The notes under the pieces are model-generated. The model searched no databases. It had not been told where the DNA came from and was given only the letters and a program-made list of their open reading frames with translations. From Streptomyces canus (GTDB taxonomy: Bacteria > Actinomycetota > Actinomycetes > Streptomycetales > Streptomycetaceae): a stretch of DNA of 64,000 nucleotides. Both the position numbers and the translations under genes were made by a program. The DNA lies in the NCBI RefSeq assembly GCF_001514145.1, contig NZ_KQ948666.1, positions 123,561 to 187,560 on the forward strand. Direction: 5' to 3'. Of this stretch, positions 34,165-42,190 are shown one piece after another. Each line of letters begins with the position of its first letter. Position 1 is the stretch's first letter.

Positions 34165-34539
34165 GTGACGACTTCGACTTCCCAGCAGGAGCTCTTCCGG
34201 TTCCTGGAGGACCGCTTCGCGTGCGCCCAGGCGTGCACCGAGTGCGCGCGGGCCTGTGCGCTGCGTGCGAGCCTGGTCGATCCGGACGGGACCGAGGAGC
34301 AGGAACTACTGCGACGCAAGGGCATCATGTGCGCCGAGGTGTGCGACGCCACCTGCCGTGTGCTGTCCGAGGACAACCATCTCGACGAGGCCGGTATCCG
34401 CGTCCAACTGGAATGGTGCCGGTCGGTCTGCCTGGAGTGCGCGCAGGTCCTCGACCGGCATGCCGGCGCCGAGGACGCCGCCAAGGCGTGCCGTGAGTGC
34501 GCCCAGGCGTGCACGGACTTCATGGCGACCCTCGTCTGA
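34165..34539 (+). CDS. Four-helix-bundle copper-binding protein
   Basis: A 124-residue protein with 13 cysteines arranged along predicted amphipathic helices: FACAQACTECARAC, IMCAEVCDATC, WCRSVCLECAQV and ACRECAQACTDF. The CxxxCxxC repeats facing the core of a four-helix bundle match the DUF326/Csp-like copper storage and ferredoxin-like Cys-rich family. No signal peptide, so it is a cytosolic form that would bind Cu(I). It starts with GTG. No copper regulator or exporter is adjacent, so regulation is not visible. Confidence 0.85.
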   Translation: MTTSTSQQELFRFLEDRFACAQACTECARACALRASLVDPDGTEEQELLRRKGIMCAEVCDATCRVLSEDNHLDEAGIRVQLEWCRSVCLECAQVLDRHAGAEDAAKACRECAQACTDFMATLV

Positions 34540-34666
34540 AAAAGCCTCTTCCGCGCCCGGGACGCCCGCCCGCGCCCGACGGACCCCTCCTGGCCGTTCC
34601 CAATTTCTGGAACACGTTCTACGGTGTGCGCCGTCAGGACCGGTTCAGGGGAGCCCTGGAGGCGCC

Positions 34667-35845
34667 GTGCATCTCGACCACACACCCGAGCAGCAGCGGC
34701 TGCGCACCGAACTGCGCACCTACTTCGCCGAGCTCGTCCCGGACAACGCGCACGCCCGTTTCACCGACCGCGACGCCCAGAAGCGCTTCTACCGTGACAC
34801 CATCCGGCGCCTCGGAACGGACGGCTGGCTCGGCGTCGGCTGGCCCAAGGAATACGGCGGCCGCGGCCTGACCGCCATGGAACAGTTCATCTTCTTCGAC
34901 GAGGCCGCCCAGGCCGGCGTACCGCTGCCGCTGATGGCCCTCAACACCGTCGGGCCGACGATCATGCGGTACGGCACCGAGGAGCAGAAGTCCTGGTTCC
35001 TGCCGCGCATCCTGTCCGGGGAGATCGACTTCGCGATCGGCTACAGCGAGCCAGGCGCGGGCACCGACCTGGCCGCCCTGAAGACGCGCGCGGTGCGGGA
35101 CGGCGACGAGTACGTCGTCAACGGGCACAAGATCTGGACCACCAACGGCGACACCGCCGACTGGGTCTGGCTCGCCGTGCGCACCGACCCGGACGCCCCG
35201 CCGCACAAGGGCATCACCATGCTCCTGATGCCGACCACCGACCCCGGCTACTCCTGCACCGTCATCAACACCCTCGCCTCGCACGACACCACGGCCAGCT
35301 ACTACGAGAACGTCCGCGTCCCCGTCTCGCACCGGGTCGGCGAGGAGAACCAGGGCTGGCGGCTGATCACCAACCAGCTCAACCACGAGCGGGTCACCCT
35401 CGCCGCCCACGGCACCATGGCGATCCGCGCCCTGCAGAACGTGCAGCGCTGGGCCATGGAGACCAAGCTCGCCGACGGCCGCCGCGTGATCGACCTGCCG
35501 TGGGTGCGCCGCCGTCTCGCCCAGACCCACACCCGCCTCGACGCGCTCAAGCTCCTGAACTGGCGGATGGTGGGCGCGGTGGAGGACGGCACGCTCACCC
35601 CGCAGGACGCCTCCGCGGTCAAGGTCTACGGCTCCGAGGCCCGCCGGGACGCCTACGCGTGGCTCATGGAGATCGTCGCGGCGGCCGGCGCGCTGAAGGA
35701 GGGCTCCGCGGGCGCGGTCCTCCACGGCGAGCTGGAGCGTGGCTACCGCTCGGCGGTGATCTTCACCTTCGGCGGGGGCAACAACGAGATCCAGCGGGAG
35801 ATCATCTCGTGGATCGGTCTGGGGATGCCGCGGGTACGGCGGTAG
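34667..35845 (+). CDS. Acyl-CoA dehydrogenase
   Basis: A 392-residue flavoenzyme of the acyl-CoA dehydrogenase family. It shows DGWLGVGWPKEYGGRGL, FAIGYSEPGAGTDLAALKTRA (signature 1), VNGHKIWTTNGDTADWVWL and a C-terminal FTFGGGNNEIQREIISWIGLGMPRV, which is typical of the FadE subgroups acting on branched or steroid-derived acyl-CoAs. GTG at 34667 has TGGAGG seven bases upstream. The gene converges with the SDR/enoyl-CoA hydratase/acyl-CoA synthetase operon, with which it could form one beta-oxidation route. Confidence 0.9.
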   Translation: MHLDHTPEQQRLRTELRTYFAELVPDNAHARFTDRDAQKRFYRDTIRRLGTDGWLGVGWPKEYGGRGLTAMEQFIFFDEAAQAGVPLPLMALNTVGPTIMRYGTEEQKSWFLPRILSGEIDFAIGYSEPGAGTDLAALKTRAVRDGDEYVVNGHKIWTTNGDTADWVWLAVRTDPDAPPHKGITMLLMPTTDPGYSCTVINTLASHDTTASYYENVRVPVSHRVGEENQGWRLITNQLNHERVTLAAHGTMAIRALQNVQRWAMETKLADGRRVIDLPWVRRRLAQTHTRLDALKLLNWRMVGAVEDGTLTPQDASAVKVYGSEARRDAYAWLMEIVAAAGALKEGSAGAVLHGELERGYRSAVIFTFGGGNNEIQREIISWIGLGMPRVRR

Positions 35846-35867
35846 CACGCCCACCCTCGAAACGGCG

Positions 35868-36626
35868 TCATCGGATGGAGGATCCGATGGAGATGCCGCC
35901 GTCCACGTCGAGGACGATGCCGGTGATGTAGCCGGCCGCCTCGCCGGCGAGGAAGGCCGCGGCTTCGGCGATGTCCTCGGGCCTGCCGGTGTGGCGCATC
36001 GGGATCTTGTTCGTGAGTTTGTCGCGTGCCGGGCCGTTCATGGAGGCGAGCATGGGGGTCTCGATCAGGCCGGGAGCGATGGCGTTGGCGGTGATGCCGT
36101 GGCGGGCGCCCTCCAGCGCGAGGGTGCGGGTCATACCGACGATGCCGGCCTTGGCCGCCACGTAGTTGGTCTGGCCGAAGTTCCCGCGCCATGACATGGA
36201 CGAGAAGCTGACGATGCGTCCGTAGCCCTGGCGTTTCATGGGGCCGAACGCCGCGCGCGCACAGTGGAAGCCGCCGGTGAGGCTGACGTCGATGACCGCG
36301 TGCCAGTCGTCGTCGGTGATGTCCTCGACGCGGTTGTCGCGGATGATGCCGGCGTTGTTGACCAGCACGTCGAGGCGGCCGAGATCGGCGGTGACGCCAG
36401 TGATCCAGTCGTTGACCTGGGCGGAGTCGGTCACGTCCACCACGTCGGTACGGTGTTGTGCGTCGTGGGCGTCGGCGATGGTCCGGGCGGCACCGGTGAG
36501 CGCCTGTTCGTTGACGTCGGCCAGCGCGACGGTGGCGCCCTCGGCGGCGAACCGGGTCGCCATGGCGAGGCCGAGACCTTGTGCGGCCCCCGTGATGGCG
36601 ACGACGCGTCCGTGGTAGCGGTTCAC
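35868..36626 (-). CDS. SDR family oxidoreductase, FabG-like
   Basis: A 252-residue classical SDR: VVAITGAAQGLGLAMATRFAAEG, LDVLVNNAGIIRD and the catalytic SFSSMSW ... NYVAAKAGIVGMTRTLA (Ser, Tyr-x-x-x-Lys), with a GISIG ending typical of 3-ketoacyl reductases. The GTG start overlaps the enoyl-CoA hydratase stop by 4 bases. It is the last gene of a coupled three-gene operon, so it probably oxidises or reduces a 3-hydroxy/3-oxoacyl-CoA intermediate. Confidence 0.9.
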   Translation of the reverse strand: MNRYHGRVVAITGAAQGLGLAMATRFAAEGATVALADVNEQALTGAARTIADAHDAQHRTDVVDVTDSAQVNDWITGVTADLGRLDVLVNNAGIIRDNRVEDITDDDWHAVIDVSLTGGFHCARAAFGPMKRQGYGRIVSFSSMSWRGNFGQTNYVAAKAGIVGMTRTLALEGARHGITANAIAPGLIETPMLASMNGPARDKLTNKIPMRHTGRPEDIAEAAAFLAGEAAGYITGIVLDVDGGISIGSSIR

Positions 36627-37411
36627 TTGGTGTCTGCTTTCGTGGTCCGGAGGGCGAGGAAGGCACGCAGGGCGTCGGCCACCGAGCTCGCCGACCAGTT
36701 GTCGGCGAAGGTGGCCAGTTCCTCGCGCAGGGCGTGCTCAGGGGCGGTGCCGTCGATCAGGTGCAGCAGCGTCTTGAGCCGTTGCTGGGCCGGGCTGCTT
36801 CGGTCGGCCAGTTGCCGGCAGATGCGGGTGGCGGTGGCGTCTAGGTCGGCTGCGGGCACGATCGCCCGGATCCAGCCGGTGTGCGCGAAGGCGGTCGCGG
36901 GCAGCAGTTCGCCGGTGAGCAGGAGCCAGCGCGACAGTCCGCGTCCGACCGCACCGGGAAGCCGGACGCTCGACCCGCTGGCCGGTACCAGCCGCCGCAT
37001 GACGTGGCCGTCGCCGATGAGCGTCGTGTCGGCGGCGACGACGACATCGCAGGCCAGCGCGAGTTCGAGGCCCCCGGCGACGGCGTGACCGTGGAGCACG
37101 GCGACCCAGGGCTTCGGGCTGGCCGCGATGCGGCTGAAGCAGGCCGACACGTCGGCGAGGAAGCCGACCGGGTTCTCGCCCCGCTCGTGCAGCTGAAGGA
37201 ACTGGTGGAAGTCCCCGCCGGCACAGAAGCTCGGCCCGTTGCCCGCCACGGCGATGACCGCTGTGCCGGGGTCGGCCTCGGCGCTGGTGATCTGCTTGTC
37301 CAGGGCTTCCACGAGGGTGACGTCGAGGGCGTTGCGCCGCTCGGGGCGGTTGAGCAACAGCCACCGGACGGGGCCGCGTTGTTCGACGAGGAGAGGTGCG
37401 GTGTCGGTCAA
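36623..37411 (-). CDS. Enoyl-CoA hydratase/isomerase family protein
   Basis: A 262-residue crotonase-fold protein: RWLLLNRPERRNALDVTLVEAL, the first oxyanion-hole loop GNGPSFCAGGDFHQF, and the second near VAVLHGHAVAGGLELALACDVVVA. In the usual acid/base positions it has an LVPASGSSVRLPGAVG stretch, which lacks the canonical Glu pair of enoyl-CoA hydratase-1, so hydratase activity is not assured. The start is TTG at 37411, overlapping the ligase stop (TTGA), and the stop overlaps the SDR start: a tightly coupled middle gene. Confidence 0.85.
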   Translation of the reverse strand: MTDTAPLLVEQRGPVRWLLLNRPERRNALDVTLVEALDKQITSAEADPGTAVIAVAGNGPSFCAGGDFHQFLQLHERGENPVGFLADVSACFSRIAASPKPWVAVLHGHAVAGGLELALACDVVVAADTTLIGDGHVMRRLVPASGSSVRLPGAVGRGLSRWLLLTGELLPATAFAHTGWIRAIVPAADLDATATRICRQLADRSSPAQQRLKTLLHLIDGTAPEHALREELATFADNWSASSVADALRAFLALRTTKADTK

Positions 37412-39051
37412 CGGGACTCCGGGGTGGCCAGTTCGGTGCGTCGGCGGCTGCGCAGCAGGTAGCGCTGGGTCTTGCCGCTGGGGGTTTTGGGCAGGGCGTC
37501 GATGAAGTGGATGGTGCGCGGGTAGGCGTGGGCGGCGTAGCGGGTCTTGACCAGCAGCTGGAGTTCGGTGGCCAGTTCCGGCGAGGCGTCGCTTCCGTCA
37601 CGCGGGACGACGTAGGCCTCGATGACCTCGCCGCGGACGTCGTCGGGTGCGCCGATGACGCTGCACTCGGCGACGGCGGGGTGCTGGGCGAGGACGCTCT
37701 CGATCTCGAACGGGCCGATCCGGTAGCCGGCCATGATGATGACGTCGTCGTCGCGGGAGGAGAAGAAGAAGTCGCCGTCCGCGTCGATGCGCCCGGCGTC
37801 GCCCGTGAGGTACCAGCGGCCGTCGGCGGTGAATTTCGCGCCGGCCTGCCCGGGGACCTGGTAGCCGCTGAAGGTCATCAGGGGGCTTTCGGCGACGTCG
37901 ATCGCGACCCGCCCGAGCACGCCCGGTCCGGCGGGCTCGTCCTTCTCGTCGGCCAGGACGGTGAGGCTCCAGCCGGGCAGCGGCCGGCCCATCGAGCCGG
38001 TCTTGAGGGGGCGGGCGAGTTCGGGATGGTGGTGGTTGGCCAGGGGCATGCCGACTTCGGTCTGGCCGAAGTGGTCGTGCACGGCCAGGCCGAGCGCGGA
38101 GGCGGCCCACTCGTTGACCTCGGGGGTCAGTGGCTCGCCCGCGCTGGACGCCCGTTCCAGCCGCAGCTTCTGCGGCACGGGCACCGGCGAGGAGCGCAGT
38201 CCCCGGTACACGGTCGGGGCGGCGGTGAAGTCGGTGACCTGGTGGTCGACGAGGGTGCGCCAGGTCGTCTCCGGGGAGAACCCGCCGGACAGCAGCAGGC
38301 TGGTGATTCCGGCGGCCATCGGGGCGACGATGGCCGCGTACAGGCCGTAGGCCCAGCCGGGGTCGGCGGCGCACCAGTAGCTGCTGTCCTGGGTGACACC
38401 GAGGCCGTACTCCAGGTAGATCTGCCATCCGGTGATGTAGGAGACGGGGTGGATGACGCCCTTGGGCTTGCCGGTGGTGCCGGAGGTGAACATGTGCACC
38501 AGCGGTCCGTCCCCGCCGGCGGTGACGGCGGGCACCGGTTCCGGGGACGCGGCCGCCATGAGGTCGGCCAGCGACGCGTCGCCGTGCTGTGCGCCGCTTC
38601 CGGTGACGACGAGGCGGCGCTGGGGGTCGTCCGGCATGTCGGGGCCCGGGTCGAGTTTGTGGCGCTGGTCCGGGTCGACGACCACCACTCGCGCACCGGA
38701 GCCTTCCAGGCGCAGGGCGATGGCCTGGGGTGCGAACGCGGTGAACAGCGGGACGTAGACCGCGCCGAGCCGCCAGATCGCGAGGATGACGGTAACCAGG
38801 TCGGTGCCCTTGCCCATCAAGGTCGCCACCCTGTCACCCGGACCGACGCCAAGCCCGTGTAGCGCCCGCGCACAGCGGTGGGAGTCCGCGGCGAGCTCTC
38901 CGTAGGACAGTGCGGAAGTCTCACCGGCGGCGTCGACGACGGTGAACGCGACGCGGTCGGCGGGATGCCGGTCGCACAGCAGCCCGGCCACATTGAGGGA
39001 GGGTGCCGCGAAGGTCGCGGTCAGTTCGGTGACCCGGTCGGCGGCGCTCAC
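37408..39051 (-). CDS. AMP-forming acyl-CoA synthetase
   Basis: A 547-residue ANL-superfamily ligase. It has the phosphate-binding loop MFTSGTTGKPKGV, then DHFGQTEVGMP, YLTGDAGRIDADGDFFFSSRDDDVI and the C-terminal KTPSGKTQRYLLR with the catalytic lysine. It resembles medium-chain acyl-CoA or acetyl-CoA-like synthetases. It activates a carboxylic acid to its CoA thioester, feeding the hydratase and SDR genes that follow with 4-base overlaps. GTG start with AAGGG upstream. A 20-residue ORF overlaps its start, and a palindromic operator lies 110 bp upstream. Confidence 0.9.
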   Translation of the reverse strand: MSAADRVTELTATFAAPSLNVAGLLCDRHPADRVAFTVVDAAGETSALSYGELAADSHRCARALHGLGVGPGDRVATLMGKGTDLVTVILAIWRLGAVYVPLFTAFAPQAIALRLEGSGARVVVVDPDQRHKLDPGPDMPDDPQRRLVVTGSGAQHGDASLADLMAAASPEPVPAVTAGGDGPLVHMFTSGTTGKPKGVIHPVSYITGWQIYLEYGLGVTQDSSYWCAADPGWAYGLYAAIVAPMAAGITSLLLSGGFSPETTWRTLVDHQVTDFTAAPTVYRGLRSSPVPVPQKLRLERASSAGEPLTPEVNEWAASALGLAVHDHFGQTEVGMPLANHHHPELARPLKTGSMGRPLPGWSLTVLADEKDEPAGPGVLGRVAIDVAESPLMTFSGYQVPGQAGAKFTADGRWYLTGDAGRIDADGDFFFSSRDDDVIIMAGYRIGPFEIESVLAQHPAVAECSVIGAPDDVRGEVIEAYVVPRDGSDASPELATELQLLVKTRYAAHAYPRTIHFIDALPKTPSGKTQRYLLRSRRRTELATPESR

Positions 39052-39110
39052 TGCTGGCCCTTGCGGTCGATGATGGGCAACCGTACGTCTATGTCGTATA
39101 TGTGCTGCAT
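39048..39110 (-). CDS. Small coupled ORF before the acyl-CoA synthetase
   Basis: A 20-codon frame (MQHIYDIDVRLPIIDRKGQQ) with GAGGAG five bases before its ATG. Its TGA overlaps the GTG of the synthetase gene (GTGA). It includes two ATA codons, rare in Streptomyces. It could be a leader that couples translation, a vestige of a longer gene, or chance. The spacing and overlap are the reasons for listing it. Confidence 0.4.
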   Translation of the reverse strand: MQHIYDIDVRLPIIDRKGQQ

Positions 39111-39365
39111 CGGTGCTCCTCGTCGAGCCGACGGCGTGCTGTGATGTGGGTACGTTAAGAGGTACGTACGTACCCTGTCAATTACCAATCGGGAGGCTGA
39201 CCTCGCGTTGTACGACGGGAGCTGCTCGGCGGCGCGAGTCGCGTTTCCGGCCGCTGCGGAGACCCGGGCCCTGCACGCCTACCTCTGCGGGCACAACGCC
39301 AACGCTCGCGGGAGGACGTCCACTTCGCCGCATCTTGAGGGCTTCGTTCGAGCGGGCAACCAGAC
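39052..39365. other. Promoter region of the synthetase operon
   Basis: Apart from the 20-codon ORF and the palindrome at 39161-39174, I see no gene in these 314 bp. The segment 39200-39350 has open frames on both strands without recognisable family or ribosome site. Confidence 0.4.
39161..39174. promoter_or_regulatory. Palindromic operator upstream of the synthetase operon
   Basis: GGTACGTACGTACC is a perfect 14-bp palindrome, with a second partial copy (GGGTACGTT) 13 bp away at 39148-39156. Such sites fit TetR-family repressors. No regulator gene is immediately adjacent. Confidence 0.55.
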
Positions 39366-39572
39366 TCAGCGTCGCCGCCCTGGGAACAGGGCGCTGATCG
39401 TCGCGCACACGATCGCCCCGAACAGCAACCCGCCCCACGGCATCCCGCCCGGACGATGGGTCGTCGCCACGTAGCGGAGGGAGCCGAGCCCACCGGCCAC
39501 GACGAAGACAGCGAAGCCTCGAAGCGCGTACCACCATCTCGGGCGGGCCATCTCTGAAGTCACGGGAGGCAT
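39366..39572 (-). CDS. Small two-pass membrane protein
   Basis: A 68-residue frame starting at ATG 39572, with two hydrophobic segments (WYALRGFAVFVVAGGLGSLRYV and GGLLFGAIVCATISALF) separated by a basic loop and ending in GRRR. Codon third positions are G/C-biased over the hydrophobic part. The ribosome site is weak (GTGGGGA). The reading frame continues upstream into a neighbouring pseudogene, where it is not coding-like. I do not recognise the family. Confidence 0.5.
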   Translation of the reverse strand: MPPVTSEMARPRWWYALRGFAVFVVAGGLGSLRYVATTHRPGGMPWGGLLFGAIVCATISALFPGRRR

Positions 39573-39648
39573 TGTCCCCACGCGGCAGCAGGTGACCGGG
39601 CCCTGACGACTGACCACCCGGCATGCCGGTGAACCATGCGGTACGGCG

Positions 39649-40141
39649 TTAGTGGCGTCCGGTGCGCGGTGTCGGCGTGCCGCGCTCCGACTCCGGGAAG
39701 CGATGCAGCATCGCGCGCAGTTCATCGGCGTCGACGTTGGCACCGAAAGCTTCGGTGCCCGGCTCCAGCCGTACCCCCGAGGCCAGCGGGCCCGCGACGA
39801 CAGGGGCGAAGCCGAGGTCGTCGACGAGGCGTGAGACGGTGATGAGGTCCTCGGGGGTCGTCACCTGCGATGGCGATGGCTTTGCGGCCACGGATTCCGG
39901 CGGGCCGGGCCCCGTTCTCGAGGTCGTGGTAGCCCATATGGTTGAAGGCCTTGACCACGCGGGCGCCGGACAGGAATTCCTGCACGAACTCGCTCGACGA
40001 GGTGCGCGGGTCGGTGAGGTCCGGGCGGATGCCGTCGACCTCCCACCAGTAGTTCATCGCGTCGATGGCGAGTTTGCCCTGGTTCGTGACCGTCTCGTCG
40101 TCAGCGGGCTCGCCGAGGCCCGGCAGCCTGTCGACCCACAC
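39649..40141 (-). pseudogene. Truncated, frameshifted F420/NADP-reductase-like gene
   Basis: Two minus-strand frames together read as the C-terminal part of an NAD(P)-binding reductase of the F420-dependent NADP reductase type. The upstream frame has AIDAMNYWWEVDGIRPDL, VVKAFNHMGYHDLENGARPAG and KAIAIAGDD. The downstream frame continues with PEDLITVSRLVDDLGFAPVVAGPL and EPGTEAFGANVDADELRAML. The switch occurs at a run of five G (39853-39857); removing one base restores a single frame. The N-terminal Rossmann region (about 100 residues) is missing. Either decay or a local sequencing error would explain the frameshift, but not the truncation. Confidence 0.75.
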
Positions 40142-40188
40142 ACCTACGGCCGCCGCGCCTGACCCTCGGCCAGGGCGCAGTCAGCCGC

Positions 40189-42078
40189 TCACGGGGTGTG
40201 ACGGGCGCGGCGGAGGACCGGGCGCAGGGTTTCGATGACGCCGGGGTCGTCCACCGTGGACGGGATGGGTTCGTCGCGGCCGTCGGCGATGCCGCGCATG
40301 GTCTTGCGCAGGATCTTGCCCGACCGGGTCTTGGGCAGGGCGGCCACGACCGTGACGTCCTTGAGGGAGGCCACGGCTCCGATGCGCTCGCGTACGAGCT
40401 GGACGAGTTCGGCCTCGACCTCGCCCGGTTCGCGGCCGGTGCCTGCCTTGAGGACGACCAAGCCGCGCGGTACCTGTCCCTTGAGTTCGTCGGCGACGCC
40501 GATGACGGCGCATTCGGCGACGTCGGGGTGGGCGGCCAGGGCCTCTTCCATGCTGCCGGTGGACAGCCGGTGTCCGGCGACGTTGATGACGTCGTCGGTG
40601 CGGCCCATGACGAAGACATAGCCGTCGTCGTCGAGGTGGCCGCTGTCACCGGTGAGGTAGTAGCCGTCGTAGCCGGACAGGTAGGAGGCGATGTAGCGGT
40701 TGTCGTCGTTCCAGAGGGTGGGCAGTGCGCCGGGCGGCAGGGGGAGTTTGACGACGATCGCGCCGTCGACGCCCGCGGGTACGGGCTCGCCCGAGGCGTC
40801 GAGGACGCGGACGTCCCAGCCAGGCAGGGGGCGGCTGGGGGAGCCGGGCTTGATGGGGGCGGCTTCGATGCCCACCGGGTTGGCGACGATGGGCCAGCCG
40901 GTCTCGGTCTGCCACCAGTGGTCGACCACCGGGACGCCCAGGAGCGCGCTCGCCCAGTGATAGGTCTCGGGGTCGAGACGCTCGCCGGCGAGGAAGAGGT
41001 AGCGCAGGTGGGAGAGGTCGTGGCCGGCGGTGAGCGCTCCCTTCGGGTCCTCCTTCCTGATCGCCCGGAAGGCGGTGGGTGCCGTGAACATGGTCTTGAC
41101 CCGGTACTCGGCGGCCACCCGCCAGAACTGGCTCGCGTCCGGAGTGCCGACCGGCTTGCCCTCGTACAGGACCGTCGTCGCGCCGGCCAGCAGGGGCCCG
41201 TAGACGATGTAGGAGTGGCCGACGACCCAGCCGACGTCGGAGCCGGTGAACATCGTCTCGCCCGCGCCCACGTCGTAGACGGCGCCCATCGACCAGTGCA
41301 GGGCGACCGCGTAGCCGCCGCAATCACGGACGACTCCCTTGGGTTTTCCGGTCGTTCCTGACGTGTAAAGGATGTACAGGGGGTCAGTGGCGGCGACGGG
41401 AACGCAGTCGGCCTGCGGCGCGGCGGCGACCAGGTCGGCCCAGTCGAGATCGTCGGACCCCAACTCGGCCCGTTCCTGCGGACGTTGCAGGATCACACTC
41501 TTCTCCGGTTTGTGGGCCGCGAGGTCGATCGCCTGGTCGAGCAGCGGCTTGTACGCGATGACGCGCTTGCCCTCGATGCCGCAGGAGGCGGAGACGACCA
41601 CCTTGGGGGCCGCGTCGTCGATACGGAGGGCGAGTTCGCGCGGGGCGAACCCGCCGAAGACGACCGAGTGGACCGCGCCGATCCGTGCGCAGGCCAGCAT
41701 CGCGATGGCGGCCTCGGGGACCATCGGCATGTAGATCACCACGCGGTCGCCGTGCCCCACGCCGAGCTGCGCGAGCGCTCCCGCGAAGGCCGCCACCTCG
41801 CCCCTCAGCTGCGCGTAGGTGTAGGTGCGGCGGGTGTCGGTCACGGGGGAGTCGTAGACGAGCGCGGGTTGTTCGCCACGGCCGGCTTCGACGTGCCGGT
41901 CGAGCGCGTTGAAACAGACGTTGAGCCGCCCGTCGGGAAACCAGCGGTAGAACGGTGCGCCCGAGGAATCCAGGGCACGTTGCGGGGTGACATCCCAGTC
42001 GATGCCCTCGGCCGCCTTCAGCCAGAAGCTCTCCGGGTCCTCGGTACTGGCGCGGAAGACATCCTCGTACGTTCCCAT
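40189..42078 (-). CDS. prpE: Propionyl-CoA synthetase
   Basis: A 629-residue AMP-forming ligase of the acetyl/propionyl-CoA synthetase type. It has an N-terminal ACAS domain (YEDVFRASTEDPESFWLKAAEGIDWDVTP), LYILYTSGTTGKPKGVVRD, AVALHWSMGAVYDV, DHWWQTETGWPI, GYYLTGDSGHLDDDGYVFVMGRTDDVINVAGHRLS and the C-terminal PKTRSGKILRK with the acetylatable catalytic Lys. The length and the GVVRDCGGYAVALHWSM stretch are those of PrpE. The ATG at 42078 follows AAAGGAG. It converts propionate or a related short acid to the CoA ester. It is probably transcribed separately from the hydrolase gene upstream. Confidence 0.9.
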   Translation of the reverse strand: MGTYEDVFRASTEDPESFWLKAAEGIDWDVTPQRALDSSGAPFYRWFPDGRLNVCFNALDRHVEAGRGEQPALVYDSPVTDTRRTYTYAQLRGEVAAFAGALAQLGVGHGDRVVIYMPMVPEAAIAMLACARIGAVHSVVFGGFAPRELALRIDDAAPKVVVSASCGIEGKRVIAYKPLLDQAIDLAAHKPEKSVILQRPQERAELGSDDLDWADLVAAAPQADCVPVAATDPLYILYTSGTTGKPKGVVRDCGGYAVALHWSMGAVYDVGAGETMFTGSDVGWVVGHSYIVYGPLLAGATTVLYEGKPVGTPDASQFWRVAAEYRVKTMFTAPTAFRAIRKEDPKGALTAGHDLSHLRYLFLAGERLDPETYHWASALLGVPVVDHWWQTETGWPIVANPVGIEAAPIKPGSPSRPLPGWDVRVLDASGEPVPAGVDGAIVVKLPLPPGALPTLWNDDNRYIASYLSGYDGYYLTGDSGHLDDDGYVFVMGRTDDVINVAGHRLSTGSMEEALAAHPDVAECAVIGVADELKGQVPRGLVVLKAGTGREPGEVEAELVQLVRERIGAVASLKDVTVVAALPKTRSGKILRKTMRGIADGRDEPIPSTVDDPGVIETLRPVLRRARHTP

Positions 42079-42142
42079 CGCGCACTCCTTTGTGGCATCG
42101 AGGGACGGTGGTGGGACCGCGTGCGAAACGGTGTCGGACACA

Positions 42143-42165
42143 CGTACCGCATGCCGGCCGGTACG
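42143..42165 (-). terminator. Hairpin between hydrolase and prpE genes
   Basis: CGTACCG and CGGTACG form a perfect 7-bp stem around 9 nt, 26 bp beyond the hydrolase stop. It could terminate that gene or act as an operator for prpE; there is no T-tract. Confidence 0.4.
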
Positions 42166-42190
42166 GTCGAGCCGTCAGCGCGGCTGCTGC

